The notes below the pieces were generated by a model, which was given only the letters and a program-made list of their open reading frames with translations, made no database searches and was not told where the DNA came from. DNA of 64,000 nt from Streptomyces bikiniensis (GTDB taxonomy: Bacteria > Actinomycetota > Actinomycetes > Streptomycetales > Streptomycetaceae). The position numbers were made by a program, and so were the translations under genes. The DNA lies in contig JNWL01000033.1 in the NCBI GenBank assembly GCA_000716465.1, positions 9,875-73,874 of the forward strand. The letters are read 5' to 3'. Below, one piece after another: positions 9,322 through 20,971 of the stretch (positions are counted from its first letter, which is position 1; each line of letters begins with the position of its first letter).

Positions 9322-10119
9322 GTGGTCAGCAGCGATCAGCGGCGGCGGCAGCTTGCCAGGGAGAAGTACGTGCGGCAGCAGCAGCGGCGGGAGGAGAAGC
9401 GCCGCAAGGACAAGCGCCGCAACACCGTCGTCGCGGCCGTCCTCGCGGTGGTGCTGGCCTCGGGCGGTGCCGTGTACGCCTCGGTGGCGCTGTCGGACGG
9501 CTCGAAGAAGGGCTCGGACAACACGGCCGGCGACACGCCCACCACCCCGGCGCCCTCCCTCTCGCAGGAGTCCGACAACCCGGAGCCGAAGCTCACCGTG
9601 GACCGGAAGGCCACGTACGAGATGGCGCTCAAGACCAACACGGGCGACATCGCGATCACCATGGACGCGTCGAAGACCCCGCGCACGGTGAACTCCTTCA
9701 AGCACCTCGCGGACAAGAAGTACTTCGACGGGAGCAAGTGCCACCGGCTCACCACGCAGAACATCTACGTGCTCCAGTGCGGCGACCCCCAGGGCACCGG
9801 CACGGGCGGCCCCGGCTACACCATTCCGGACGAGAACCTGGACGCCCTCGGCAAGGCCGGCTCGGACGGCGCGGTGACCTTCCCGGCCGGCACCGTGGCC
9901 ATGGCGAACACCGGGCAGCCGGGCACCGGCGGCTCGCAGTTCTTCCTCGTCTACAAGGACACCAAGCTGCCGCCGACCTACACCCCCTTCGGGAAGATCG
10001 ACGCGGCCGGGCTCAAGGCGGTCCAGGAGGTCGCCGCGGCCGGTGTCGAGGGCGGCGCCGGGGACGGCGCCCCGAAGAAGGCCGTGACCATCGAGAAGGC
10101 CACCGTCACGAAGAAGTGA
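9322..10119 (+). CDS. Membrane-anchored cyclophilin-type peptidyl-prolyl isomerase
   Basis: A 265-residue protein: a basic coiled N-terminus (residues 1-34, many R/K/Q), one transmembrane helix (about 35-57, NTVVAAVLAVVLASGGAVY), a Thr/Pro/Ser linker, then a cyclophilin domain (about 95-265) with VNSFKHLADKKYFDG and MANTGQPGTGGSQFFLVYKD. It likely folds proteins on the outer face of the membrane. GTG 9322 has AAGGAG seven bases upstream. It starts divergently from the MBL/hisS pair and is followed by the DUF349 gene in the same direction. Confidence 0.93.
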   Translation: MVSSDQRRRQLAREKYVRQQQRREEKRRKDKRRNTVVAAVLAVVLASGGAVYASVALSDGSKKGSDNTAGDTPTTPAPSLSQESDNPEPKLTVDRKATYEMALKTNTGDIAITMDASKTPRTVNSFKHLADKKYFDGSKCHRLTTQNIYVLQCGDPQGTGTGGPGYTIPDENLDALGKAGSDGAVTFPAGTVAMANTGQPGTGGSQFFLVYKDTKLPPTYTPFGKIDAAGLKAVQEVAAAGVEGGAGDGAPKKAVTIEKATVTKK

Positions 10120-10271
10120 GCCCGCGCGTCCGCACCGGCGGGCCGACCGTCGAATCTCGGTCGCGCTGAGTGCGGACAGCCGGGCCGCCGTTCGCCTAGA
10201 TTGGCGGTGTGCAGCGTGGGCCGTCGGCCGCGCTGCGGAAGGCGGGCGAGGCCCGCCGGGAAACTGTGGAC

Positions 10272-10304
10272 GATGCCCGCGGGGTGCGACCCCGCGACGG
10301 CATC
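10272..10304 (+). promoter_or_regulatory. Long hairpin just ahead of the DUF349 ribosome binding site
   Basis: GATGCC-CGCGGGGT pairs with ACCCCGCG-(AC bulge)-GGCATC around a 3-nt loop: 14 base pairs ending at 10304, with GAGGAGG at 10310-10316 and GTG at 10321. It may end the cyclophilin transcript, or be a structured 5' leader that affects translation of the DUF349 gene. No T-tract follows, and placement against the Shine-Dalgarno favours a leader element. Confidence 0.5.
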
Positions 10305-10320
10305 ATGGTGAGGAGGCGCT

Positions 10321-11550
10321 GTGAGCAGCGACCCGTGGGGCCGCGTCGACGAGACGGGCACCGTGTACGTGCGGACGGCCGAGGGTGAGAAGGTCGTCGG
10401 ATCGTGGCAGGCCGGCACCCCCGAGGAGGCCCTGGCCTACTTCGAGCGCAAGTACGAGGGCCTGGTGGTCGAGATCGGCCTCCTCGAGAAGCGGGTGAGG
10501 ACCACCGACCTCTCGGCGAAGGACGCCACCGCGGCGATCGAGCACATCCGGCACCAGGTCGACGAGCACCATGTCGTCGGTGACCTGGCCGCGCTCTCCG
10601 CCCGGCTGGACAAGCTGGTCGAGACGGTCGAATCGCGCCGCGAGGAGCGCCGGGCCCAGAAGGCGAAGCAGGCCGACGAGGCGCGCGCCGCCAAGGAGAA
10701 GCTCGTCACGGAGGCCGAGGAGCTGGCCCAGAGCGAGCAGTGGCGTTCGGCGGGCGAGCGGCTGCGGGCGCTCGTGGACACCTGGAAGGGACTTCCCCGG
10801 CTCGACCGGAAGTCCGACGACGAGCTGTGGCACCGCTTCTCGCACGCCCGCTCGGCGTTCTCGAAGCGCCGCAAGGCCCACTTCGCGTCCCTGGACGCGC
10901 AGCGCGAGGAGGCCCGCAAGGCGAAGGAGCGCCTGGTCGCGGAGGCGGAGTCCCTGTCGAACTCCACCGACTGGGGGGCCACGGCGGCCCGCTACCGCGA
11001 GCTGATGACGGACTGGAAGGCGGCCGGCCGCGCCCAGCGCGAGCACGAGGACGACCTGTGGAACCGCTTCCGCGGCGCCCAGGACGTCTTCTTCGCGGCG
11101 CGCGGCGAGGTCTTCGCCGAGCGGGACGCGGAGCAGGGCGAGAACCTGAAGCTGAAGGAGGAGCTCGCGGCCGAGGCCGAGAAGCTCGTCCCGGTGACGG
11201 ACCTGAAGGCGGCCCGCGCGGCCTTCCGCTCCCTCAACGAGCGCTGGGAGGCCGTCGGCCACGTCCCGCGGGACGCCCGTCCCAAGGTCGAGGGCCGGAT
11301 GCACGCGGTGGAGCGGGCGATCCAGGAGGCCGAGGAGGCCGAGTGGCGCCGGACGAACCCGGAGGCGCGCGCGCGTGCGGCGGGTCTGACCGGTCAGCTC
11401 CAGGACGCGGTCGAGAAGCTGCGCAAGCAGATCGACGCGGCCCGCGCCGCCGGCAACGACGCCAAGGCCGACAAGCTCTCGCGCGAGCTGGAGGGCCGCC
11501 AGGCCCTGCTCGACCAGGCCCTGAAGGGTCTGGAGGAGTTCGGCGGCTGA
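10321..11550 (+). CDS. DUF349-repeat protein
   Basis: A 409-residue, highly charged, mostly helical protein with at least three DUF349 repeats (each containing W...G...R...LW.RF patterns such as WKGLPRLDRKSDDELWHRF, WKAAGRAQREHEDDLWNRF and WEAVGHVPRDARPKVEGRM). N-terminal residues about 1-45 form a separate small domain (WGRVDETGTVYVRTAEGEKVVGSW). DUF349 proteins are widespread and largely uncharacterised; helical RNA- or ribosome-associated roles have been suggested for relatives. GTG start with GAGGAGG upstream. It converges on relA across a strong terminator. Confidence 0.88.
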   Translation: MSSDPWGRVDETGTVYVRTAEGEKVVGSWQAGTPEEALAYFERKYEGLVVEIGLLEKRVRTTDLSAKDATAAIEHIRHQVDEHHVVGDLAALSARLDKLVETVESRREERRAQKAKQADEARAAKEKLVTEAEELAQSEQWRSAGERLRALVDTWKGLPRLDRKSDDELWHRFSHARSAFSKRRKAHFASLDAQREEARKAKERLVAEAESLSNSTDWGATAARYRELMTDWKAAGRAQREHEDDLWNRFRGAQDVFFAARGEVFAERDAEQGENLKLKEELAAEAEKLVPVTDLKAARAAFRSLNERWEAVGHVPRDARPKVEGRMHAVERAIQEAEEAEWRRTNPEARARAAGLTGQLQDAVEKLRKQIDAARAAGNDAKADKLSRELEGRQALLDQALKGLEEFGG

Positions 11551-11572
11551 TCCCGTCGTAGGGACGCGAAGG

Positions 11573-11606
11573 GGGCGGCCCCGGTACGCAGGTACCGGGG
11601 CCGCCC
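11573..11606. terminator. Bidirectional terminator between DUF349 gene and relA
   Basis: A perfect 15-bp stem (GGGCGGCCCCGGTAC, 11573-11587, against 11592-11606) with a GCAG loop, placed between the two convergent stops. Confidence 0.9.
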
Positions 11607-11622
11607 TTCTCGTACGCCCTCG

Positions 11623-14091
<2,469 letters not shown>

Positions 14092-14275
14092 AGAGCGCTC
14101 CTCTGGGGTCTCCCCGGACGGAGTCTGGGGGAGGTTCCGGGTCCCCCGGTCAGGCCCGGAACGCCATGGTATCGAGCCCGGACCCGCGCTGCTCACGCGC
14201 CCGGGGGGTGAACGGTTCCGGCCACGGGCGGCGTCCGCCTCCGGGCGGCCGGAACAGGGCACTCCGGAGAACGAC

Positions 14276-14308
14276 GGGGGCGCTCCGGGGATTCCCCGGA
14301 GCGCCCCC
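14276..14308 (-). terminator. Terminator after apt
   Basis: A perfect 15-bp stem (GGGGGCGCTCCGGGG at 14276-14290 against 14294-14308) with a 3-nt ATT loop, between apt and relA on the minus strand. It separates the sec-apt unit from relA. Confidence 0.88.
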
Positions 14309-14328
14309 GTGCTGGACGGATCCCTGTG

Positions 14329-14880
14329 TCAGACGGTGATCAGCGCCGTGAGCGGAGCGCCCTTCAGGGCCGGTTCCAGGCGGGCGCGGCCCGGCAGGAA
14401 GCCCAGCTCCATGAGGACGGCGACGCCCGCGACCTCGGCGCCCGCGCGGCGGACGAGCTCGATGGAGGCCTCGGCCGTGCCGCCGGTGGCGAGGACGTCG
14501 TCGATGACCATGACGCGGTCGCCCGCCGCCAGGTCCTCGGCGTGCACCTCGATCTCGGCGGTGCCGTACTCCAGCTCGTACGCCTGGCGGAGCGTGGCCC
14601 CGGGGAGCTTGCCGGCCTTGCGGACCGGGATGAAGCCCAGGCCCGCGCGGACGGCCACCGGGGCGGCCAGGATGAAGCCGCGGGCCTCCAGGCCGACGAC
14701 CTTCGTCGCGCCGTGCGCGGAGCACAGCCCGGCGAGGGTGCCGGTGAGGGCCCCGAACGCCTCCGGGTCCGCGAGCAGCGGCGTGATGTCCTTGAACAGC
14801 ACGCCCGGCTTCGGGTAGTCCGGTACGTCGCGGATGCGGCTGAGCAGGAGGCCGGTGACGTCCTGGGCTCCGGCGGTCAT
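14329..14880 (-). CDS. apt: Adenine phosphoribosyltransferase
   Basis: A 183-residue type I phosphoribosyltransferase converting adenine and PRPP to AMP (purine salvage). It has the PRPP-binding motif VMVIDDVLATGGTA and the N-terminal DVPDYPKPGVLFKDITPLL hood typical of Apt. ATG 14880 overlaps the secF stop (ATGA), so it is translated as part of the yajC-secD-secF-apt unit; the secDF-apt-relA order is a conserved actinobacterial arrangement. Confidence 0.96.
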   Translation of the reverse strand: MTAGAQDVTGLLLSRIRDVPDYPKPGVLFKDITPLLADPEAFGALTGTLAGLCSAHGATKVVGLEARGFILAAPVAVRAGLGFIPVRKAGKLPGATLRQAYELEYGTAEIEVHAEDLAAGDRVMVIDDVLATGGTAEASIELVRRAGAEVAGVAVLMELGFLPGRARLEPALKGAPLTALITV

Positions 14881-15956
14881 CCCCGGTGCTCCTGGGCGCG
14901 GCCCCGGCGGCCGGCCCGGGGACCGACGACGGCGGCCTCGGTGCCGTCGGCGAACGCGTCCGTGCCGTCCGCGGACTCGCCCTTGGCCGCGGCACCGGCC
15001 CTCTTGGCGAGGACGCGCCTCTTGAGGGCCTTGATCGCCGGGTCGCGCTCCTTGAGGTCGGCGACGAGCGGGGTGGCGATGAAGATCGACGAGTACGCGC
15101 CGGCCGCGAGGCCCACGAACAGCGACAGCGAGATGTCGTTGAGCATGCCGGCCCCGAGGACGCCGCCGCCGATGAAGAGCAGGCCGGCGACCGGGAGGAG
15201 CGCGACGACGGTGGTGTTGATCGAACGGACCAGGGTGCCGTTGATCGAGCGGTTGGCCAGCTCGCTGTAGGTGAAGCGGGTCTGCTTCGTGACGTCCTTC
15301 GTGGACTCCTTGAGGGAGTCGAAGACGACCACCGTGTCGTACAGCGAATAGCCGAGGATCGTCAACAGGCCGATGACCGTGCCGACGGTGACCTCGAAGC
15401 CGACCAGGGAGTAGATGCCCACGGTGATGGTGAGGTCGTGGATGAGGGCGATGAGCGCCGCGACCGCCATTCTCCACTCGAAGGCGATGGCCAGGTAGAT
15501 CACCACGAGGATCATGAAGACCCCGAGGCCGGTCCAGGCCTTGTTGGCGATCTGCTCGCCCCAGCTGGGGCCGACCAGTTCGGCCGCGATCTTGTCCTCG
15601 GTGACGTTGAGGTCCTTGGCGAGCTCCGCGCGGACCCGGTCGGACTGGGCGGTGTCGAGGGCGCCGACCTGGATGCGCAGCGAGCCGTTGCCGAGCTGCT
15701 GGACGATCGCGTCGTGGCCGGAGGCCTCTTCCGCGTACTCCTGGGCCTGGCTGACGGTGACGTCCGTCTTCGGGGTGGTGAAGACGGCGCCGCCCTGGAA
15801 CTCGATGCCCATGTTGAGGCCGCGGACGGCCAGGGCGACGATGGCGGTGATGGTGATCAGGACGGACAGGCCGTACCAGATCTTGCGGTTGCCGATGAAG
15901 TCGTAGCCGACCTCACCTCGGTGGAGCCGGGCGCCGAGATCTCCGAGCTTCGACAT
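14877..15956 (-). CDS. secF: Protein translocase subunit SecF
   Basis: A 359-residue inner membrane subunit of SecDF, which uses the proton gradient to pull preproteins out of SecYEG. It has the first transmembrane helix (about 22-40), the periplasmic-side loop, and a conserved membrane domain with DLTITVGIYSLVGFEVT, LGYSLYDTVVVFDSLKE and NRSINGTLVRSINTTVVALLPV. A charged tail of about 50 residues follows the last helix. It starts two bases after the secD stop and overlaps apt by four bases. Confidence 0.95.
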   Translation of the reverse strand: MSKLGDLGARLHRGEVGYDFIGNRKIWYGLSVLITITAIVALAVRGLNMGIEFQGGAVFTTPKTDVTVSQAQEYAEEASGHDAIVQQLGNGSLRIQVGALDTAQSDRVRAELAKDLNVTEDKIAAELVGPSWGEQIANKAWTGLGVFMILVVIYLAIAFEWRMAVAALIALIHDLTITVGIYSLVGFEVTVGTVIGLLTILGYSLYDTVVVFDSLKESTKDVTKQTRFTYSELANRSINGTLVRSINTTVVALLPVAGLLFIGGGVLGAGMLNDISLSLFVGLAAGAYSSIFIATPLVADLKERDPAIKALKRRVLAKRAGAAAKGESADGTDAFADGTEAAVVGPRAGRRGRAQEHRG

Positions 15957-15957
15957 C

Positions 15958-17733
15958 TCACGCCTCCTTCGGGTCGACAGGGCCGGCGGGGGCGGTGGTG
16001 CGGCGGGTGCGGCGCAGTGGCGGCTTGGCGCCGAGGCGCTTCGGGTCGAGGCCGGACCACGCGTGGCCGTTGCCGAAGAACTTGGTCCGCGCGAGCAGCG
16101 TCATGACCGGCTTGGTGAAGAGGAACACCACGACGATGTCGAGCAGGGTGGTCAGGCCGAGCGTGAACGCGAAGCCCTGGACCTTGCCGACGGTGACGAT
16201 GAAGAGCACGGCCGCGGCCAGGAACGACACGAAGTCGGAGACCAGGATGGTGCGGCGGGCGCGCGGCCAGGCGCGCTCGACGGCCGGGCGGAGCGTGCGG
16301 CCCTCGCGGAGCTCGTCGCGGATGCGCTCGAAGTAGACGATGAAGGAGTCCGCGGTGATGCCGATGGCGACGATGGCGCCGCAGACGGCCGGCAGGTTCA
16401 GCGCGAAGCCGATGGCCGGGCCGAGCAGGGCCATGATCACGTAGGTGAGGAGCGCGGAGACGCCGAGGCTGAGGATGGCGACCAGCGACAGGCCCCGGTA
16501 GTAGACGACCAGGTAGATGACGACGAGACCGAGGCCGATGGCACCGGCGATCAGGCCGGCCTCCAGCTGCTCGCCGCCGAGCGCGGCGGTGACGGTGTCG
16601 ACGCTCTGGGTCTGGAAGGAGAGCGGCAGGGCGCCGTAGGACAGGATGTTCCCGAGGTCCTGGGCCGACTCCTGGTTGAAGTTGCCGGAGATCTCGGCGC
16701 TGGCGCTCAGCGTCTGGCGGACCGAGGGGGCCGAGACGACCTCGCCGTCGAGGACGATCGCGAACCGGTTCTGGGGGTCGGCCTGCTGCGACAGCTTGCC
16801 GGTGATCGACTGGAACTTCTTGGATCCGGCGTCCGTGAAGTCCATGGTGACGATCCACATGCCGCGCTGCTGGTCGAAGGCGCCCTTGGCGTCGTCGACG
16901 TCACGGCCGTCCACCTCGGCCGGGCCGAGGAGGTACTTCGACCAGACGCCCGGGGCGTCCTCGCCGCAGGCCACGGTGGACTGGTCCGGCTTGACGCCCT
17001 GGCCGGCGGCCGTGCGCTGCTTGGGGTCGAGGCAGTTCAGGGCGGTGAACTTCTGCTCCAGCGCCGCGGCGGCGGGGTCGGGCGTGGGGGTCGCCTGCGG
17101 GGTCCCGGTGGCCTTCGGCGTCGCGGAGGACGAGGGCGAGGCGCTGCCGGAGGGGGTCGGGCTCGGGGCCTTGAGGGCCTCGGTGAGCGCGCGGCCCTGG
17201 GTGGAGGCGGTGGCCGACGGGGTGGCCGAGGACTTCTCGCCCGCGGTCGGGGCGGAGGAGGAGGCCGAGGGCTTCGGCGAGGCGGAGCCCGAGGGGGTGG
17301 CGGTCGGCGCCTCCTGGGGCGCGCCGTTCGCCACCGCGAGGACGGGCCGGAAGTAGAGCTGGGCGGTGGTGCCGACCTGCTCGCGGGCCTGCTTCTCGTT
17401 CGTCCCGCGGGGGATGTTGACGATGATGTTCTCGCGGCCCTGGGTCTGGACCTCGGCCTCGGAGACACCCAGACCGTTGACACGGCGCTCGATGATGTCG
17501 ACCGCCGTGTTCATGTTGGTCTCGTTGACCGCCGACTCCTGGCCGGGGTCGGCCTTGGCCTTGAGCGTGATCGACGTACCGCCGGCGAGGTCGATGCCGA
17601 GGCGCGGGGTGGTGTGCCCCGACCAGAACATGCCGCCGGTGAGCGCGACCATGGCGATCACGATGAGTGCCAGGGCGCGGCCCGGCCGGCTCTGTCCCCC
17701 CGCCGGCCTTCGGCCCTTCTTCGGTGCTGCCAC
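15958..17733 (-). CDS. secD: Protein translocase subunit SecD
   Basis: A 591-residue partner of SecF. One N-terminal helix (about residues 19-37), then LGIDLAGGTSITLKA (SecD signature), P1 and P3 extracellular domains, and five C-terminal helices with GLVVIYLVVYYRGLSLVAI and ITADSFIVYFERIRDELREG. Residues about 140-222 are a Ser/Pro/Thr/Ala-rich low-complexity insert inside the extracellular domain, long for the family and likely disordered. GTG 17733 has GGGAG upstream; an upstream in-frame ATG at 17787 lacks support. Confidence 0.95.
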   Translation of the reverse strand: MAAPKKGRRPAGGQSRPGRALALIVIAMVALTGGMFWSGHTTPRLGIDLAGGTSITLKAKADPGQESAVNETNMNTAVDIIERRVNGLGVSEAEVQTQGRENIIVNIPRGTNEKQAREQVGTTAQLYFRPVLAVANGAPQEAPTATPSGSASPKPSASSSAPTAGEKSSATPSATASTQGRALTEALKAPSPTPSGSASPSSSATPKATGTPQATPTPDPAAAALEQKFTALNCLDPKQRTAAGQGVKPDQSTVACGEDAPGVWSKYLLGPAEVDGRDVDDAKGAFDQQRGMWIVTMDFTDAGSKKFQSITGKLSQQADPQNRFAIVLDGEVVSAPSVRQTLSASAEISGNFNQESAQDLGNILSYGALPLSFQTQSVDTVTAALGGEQLEAGLIAGAIGLGLVVIYLVVYYRGLSLVAILSLGVSALLTYVIMALLGPAIGFALNLPAVCGAIVAIGITADSFIVYFERIRDELREGRTLRPAVERAWPRARRTILVSDFVSFLAAAVLFIVTVGKVQGFAFTLGLTTLLDIVVVFLFTKPVMTLLARTKFFGNGHAWSGLDPKRLGAKPPLRRTRRTTAPAGPVDPKEA

Positions 17734-17877
17734 CTGTCGTATCTCCCTGTCCAACCGTCGCGCGACGGGTGTGCGCGCGACGGCCACGAAGTATGTGTGG
17801 GGACCATCCCCCGAGACGTGGAACCGTTCGGGGGCGCGCGCACGCCCGGTGGGCGTGCGCGCGGTCCCCCGCCGCGA

Positions 17878-18348
17878 TTACTTCGCGCCGGTCTCGCCGT
17901 CGGTCTTGCCGTCCTTCTCCCCCTCGGCGGCGGCCTCGGCCGCGTCCGCCTTCTTCGTCAGGTCGGCCTTGGGCGCGTCCTCGGCGGTGACGTCGGTGGC
18001 GCCGGTCAGGGAGGAGGCGTCGTCCGGGACGACGGCGTCGGAGCCCGAGGCCTCGTCGCTGTCGTCGTCGCCGTGGACGATCCGGTTGTACTCGGAGTCC
18101 TCCAGGACCGCGCCGATCGCGTTCTTGGCGTAGACGGCGTGCACGCCCGGGGCGACCTCGAGGAGAACGGTCTCGTCGGAGATCTCCTTGACGGTGGCGT
18201 ACATCCCCCCGATCGTGCGTACGCCGGTGCCGGGCTGCATCTCGTCGCGCATCCGCGCCGCCTGCTGCTGCTTCTTCTTGGCGGAGCGGGTCATCAGGAA
18301 CATGGCCCCGATGAGGACGATGAAGGGGAGGAGGGTCACGATGCTCAC
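17878..18348 (-). CDS. yajC: Preprotein translocase accessory subunit YajC
   Basis: A 156-residue protein with an N-terminal membrane helix (SIVTLLPFIVLIGAMFLMT), the RSAKKKQQQAARMRDEMQPGTGVRTIGGMYATV YajC core split by no gaps (residues about 21-60), and an acidic disordered tail of about 60 residues. YajC binds SecDF and is encoded before secD in most bacteria, as here (144 bp gap). GTG start at 18348. Confidence 0.93.
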   Translation of the reverse strand: MSIVTLLPFIVLIGAMFLMTRSAKKKQQQAARMRDEMQPGTGVRTIGGMYATVKEISDETVLLEVAPGVHAVYAKNAIGAVLEDSEYNRIVHGDDDSDEASGSDAVVPDDASSLTGATDVTAEDAPKADLTKKADAAEAAAEGEKDGKTDGETGAK

Positions 18349-18513
18349 GGGACGGGTTTCCTTCGCACGGTCGCGGAGAACCCGCGGCCTGATCTTCGGG
18401 GGTGGGCGCGCCGACCGGAAAGGGCGGCATCGGCGGAGTCTAGGCGAGTCCGCATCGATGGAACAACGTCCAGCATCGCACCCCGGTTCCGGTCCGGGCG
18501 AGCGTCCGCACCG

Positions 18514-19602
18514 TCACGCCCCGAAGAGCCCCTGTTGTCCCGTTCCCGCGCCGCCCGTGCCCGCTGCCTGCGGCGGAACGAGGCCGAGGTGCGTCCAGGC
18601 GGCGGGAGTGGCGACCCGGCCACGGGGGGTGCGGGCCAGCAGGCCCTCGCGCACGAGGAAGGGTTCGGCGACCTCCTCGACGGTCTCGCGCTCCTCCCCG
18701 ACCGCGACCGCGAGGGTGGACAGGCCGACCGGTCCGCCGCCGAAGAGCTTGAGGAGGGCCTCCAGGACGGCCCGGTCGAGGCGGTCGAGGCCGCGGCCGT
18801 CGACCTCGTAGACGCTGAGGGCGGCCTCGGAGATCTCCCGGGTGATCACTCCGTCCGCCTTGACCTGGGCGTAGTCGCGGACCCGGCGCAGCAGGCGGTT
18901 GGCGATGCGGGGGGTGCCGCGCGAGCGGCCGGCGATCTCGGCGGCGCCGGCCGGGTCGATCGTGACGTCGAGGAGTCCGGCGGAGCGGTGGATGACGCGC
19001 TGGAGCTCGGCCGGGTCGTAGAACTCCATGTGGGCGGTGAAGCCGAAGCGGTCGCGCAGCGGGGGCGGCAGGAGTCCGGCCCGGGTGGTGGCGCCGACGA
19101 GGGTGAAGGGCGGCAGTTCGAGGGGGATGGCGGTGGCGCCGGGGCCCTTGCCGACGATGACGTCGACGCGGAAGTCCTCCATGGCCATGTAGAGCATCTC
19201 CTCGGCGGGCCGGGACATGCGGTGGATCTCGTCGAGGAAGAGGATCTCGCCCTCCTGGAGGGAGGAGAGGATCGCGGCGAGGTCTCCGGCGTGCTGGATG
19301 GCGGGACCGGAGGTGATGCGGATCGGGGCGTTCATCTCGGCCGCGATGATCATCGAGAGGGTGGTCTTGCCGAGGCCGGGGGCGCCGGAGAGCAGGACGT
19401 GGTCGGCGGTGGCGCCGCGCTGCCGGGCGGCCTTGAGGACCAGGTCGAGCTGCTGGCGGACCTTCTCCTGACCGACGAACTCGCTGAGGTCCTTGGGGCG
19501 CAGGGCCGCCTCGACGGCCTGGTCGTCGCCCTCGGCGGCGGCGTCGACGATGCGCGCCTCGGCGTCGGGTGCCCCGGCGGTGGTGTCGTCGTCCCAGTTC
19601 AC
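18514..19602 (-). CDS. ruvB: Holliday junction branch-migration ATPase RuvB
   Basis: A 362-residue AAA+ motor that drives branch migration of Holliday junctions with RuvA. Walker [12 protein letters not shown], Walker [11 protein letters not shown], sensor 1 [11 protein letters not shown], arginine finger in PLRDRFGF, and a C-terminal winged helix (from [15 protein letters not shown]). GTG 19602 is preceded by AAGG. It follows ruvA by 50 bp in the ruvC-ruvA-ruvB order normal for actinobacteria. Confidence 0.96.
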   Translation of the reverse strand: MNWDDDTTAGAPDAEARIVDAAAEGDDQAVEAALRPKDLSEFVGQEKVRQQLDLVLKAARQRGATADHVLLSGAPGLGKTTLSMIIAAEMNAPIRITSGPAIQHAGDLAAILSSLQEGEILFLDEIHRMSRPAEEMLYMAMEDFRVDVIVGKGPGATAIPLELPPFTLVGATTRAGLLPPPLRDRFGFTAHMEFYDPAELQRVIHRSAGLLDVTIDPAGAAEIAGRSRGTPRIANRLLRRVRDYAQVKADGVITREISEAALSVYEVDGRGLDRLDRAVLEALLKLFGGGPVGLSTLAVAVGEERETVEEVAEPFLVREGLLARTPRGRVATPAAWTHLGLVPPQAAGTGGAGTGQQGLFGA

Positions 19603-19652
19603 GGTGGATGCCTTCTCGTTCGTACGGCCCGGCCGGGCGGGGTCGGGGGTGG

Positions 19653-20282
19653 TCAGCGGGCGCGGTTGAGGGTCTGCAGGGCGGCGCGGAGCAGCTGCGG
19701 TACGGGGGCGGTGCCGGTCTCGGCGAGGGCGGCCTCGGCCTGCGGGGTGACGGCGCCGACGGCCTCCTCGGCCTCGCGGCTCGCGTAGCCGAGGCCGATG
19801 AGGGCGGCGGTGAGCTGTTCGGTCCAGGGGGCGGGGCCGGCGGCGACGCGCTGGGCCCCGACGAGGCCGCTGCTGCCGAGGGGGGTGCCGAGCTTGTCCT
19901 TCAGTTCGAGGAGGAGCTTCTGCGCGCCCTTCTTCCCGATGCCGGGGACGGCCGTGAGGGCCTTCTCGTCGCCGGTGGAGACGGCGAGGCGCAGCGCGTC
20001 GGGGCTGTGCACGCCGAGCATGGCCTGGGCGAGGCGGGGGCCGACGCCGCTGGCGGTCTGGAGGAGCTCGAAGACCTGCCGCTCGTCGTCGTCGGCGAAG
20101 CCGTACAGGGTGAGGGAGTCCTCGCGGACGACGAGGGAGGTGGCGAGCCGGGCGTCCTCGCCGATCCGCAGCCCGGCGATGGTCGCCGGGGTGCACTGGA
20201 GGGCCATGCCCACGCCGCCGACCTGGATGACGGCCGTGGTGGGGGCGAGGGCGGCGACCTGGCCGCTGACGAACGCGATCAT
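19653..20282 (-). CDS. ruvA: Holliday junction DNA-binding protein RuvA
   Basis: A 209-residue protein with the OB-fold N-terminus ([25 protein letters not shown]), two HhH motifs ([14 protein letters not shown] and [16 protein letters not shown]) and a C-terminal RuvB-contacting domain. RuvA clamps the four-way junction and loads RuvB rings. The ATG overlaps the ruvC stop (ATGA), so the two are coupled. Confidence 0.96.
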   Translation of the reverse strand: MIAFVSGQVAALAPTTAVIQVGGVGMALQCTPATIAGLRIGEDARLATSLVVREDSLTLYGFADDDERQVFELLQTASGVGPRLAQAMLGVHSPDALRLAVSTGDEKALTAVPGIGKKGAQKLLLELKDKLGTPLGSSGLVGAQRVAAGPAPWTEQLTAALIGLGYASREAEEAVGAVTPQAEAALAETGTAPVPQLLRAALQTLNRAR

Positions 20283-20845
20283 CGGGTTCGGCCTTTCACT
20301 GCGGACGCGTGCCGTGCGGCCGCCTCCTGGAGGCGGTTCTGGGCGGCGACGGCCTGTTGGAGGCGGTTCTGGGCGGGGGCCCGCCAGATGTGGCAGATGG
20401 CGAGGGCGAGGGCGTCGGCGGCGTCGGCCGGCCTGGGCGGCTCGGCGAGCCGGAGCAGCCGGGTCACCATGGTGCCGACCTGGGCCTTGTCGGCGCGGCC
20501 GCTGCCGGTGACGGCGGCCTTGACCTCGCTGGGGGTGTGCAGGGCGACGGGGATGCCGCGGCGGGAGGCGCAGAGCATGGCGACCGCGCTGGCCTGGGCG
20601 GTGCCCATCACCGTACGGACGTTGTGCTGGCTGAACACCCGCTCCACGGCGACGAGTTCGGGCGAGTAGCGGTCGATCCACTCCTCCATGCCCTGCTCGA
20701 TGCCGACCAGGCGCATGCCGATGTCGGCGTCCGCGGGCGTCCGCACCACCCCGACGCCGAGCATGGTCAGGGGCCGGCCGGCGACGCCCTCGACGACGCC
20801 GACGCCGCACCGGGTGAGCCCGGGGTCCACTCCGAGTACGCGCAC
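20279..20845 (-). CDS. ruvC: Crossover junction endodeoxyribonuclease RuvC
   Basis: A 188-residue Holliday junction resolvase with an RNase H-like fold: first catalytic Asp in [12 protein letters not shown], Glu in VAVERVF, and C-terminal acidic pair in [13 protein letters not shown]. It cuts junctions held by RuvAB. The C-terminus contains a local duplication (AQNRLQQAV followed by AQNRLQEAA) from a short tandem DNA repeat near 20325-20375. GTG 20845 is the usual start (VRVLGVDPG); an in-frame ATG at 20917 would read through the 17-bp repeats upstream and is unlikely. Confidence 0.95.
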   Translation of the reverse strand: MRVLGVDPGLTRCGVGVVEGVAGRPLTMLGVGVVRTPADADIGMRLVGIEQGMEEWIDRYSPELVAVERVFSQHNVRTVMGTAQASAVAMLCASRRGIPVALHTPSEVKAAVTGSGRADKAQVGTMVTRLLRLAEPPRPADAADALALAICHIWRAPAQNRLQQAVAAQNRLQEAAARHASAVKGRTR

Positions 20846-20859
20846 GCCGCCCCCTCTCT

Positions 20860-20893
20860 TCGATCTCCTGTTTGAGTCGATCTCCTGTTTGAG
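20860..20893. repeat. Perfect 17-bp tandem duplication upstream of ruvC
   Basis: TCGATCTCCTGTTTGAG occurs twice without a gap (20860-20876 and 20877-20893). On the ruvC strand each copy carries ACAGGAGATCGA, so there are two Shine-Dalgarno-like AGGAG cores ahead of the GTG. Confidence 0.85.
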
Positions 20894-20916
20894 CAGGCTA
20901 TCGGCTGCCACCGACA

Positions 20917-20960
20917 ACGCGGCGGGCCGACGGGAGCGTGTCCCCGTCGGCCCGCCGCGT
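20917..20960 (-). terminator. Terminator after yebC
   Basis: A perfect 18-bp stem (ACGCGGCGGGCCGACGGG at 20917-20934 against 20943-20960) with an 8-nt loop, 12 bases past the yebC stop. It separates pdxS-pdxT-yebC from ruvCAB. Confidence 0.88.
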
Positions 20961-20971
20961 GAAGCAGGTGA

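Noticed and set aside
16063..19788. Very long plus-strand open frame opposite secD, yajC and ruvB
   Set aside because: It is the GC-biased antisense shadow of well-identified genes; it has Asp/Glu/Gly-rich composition and no recognisable domain.
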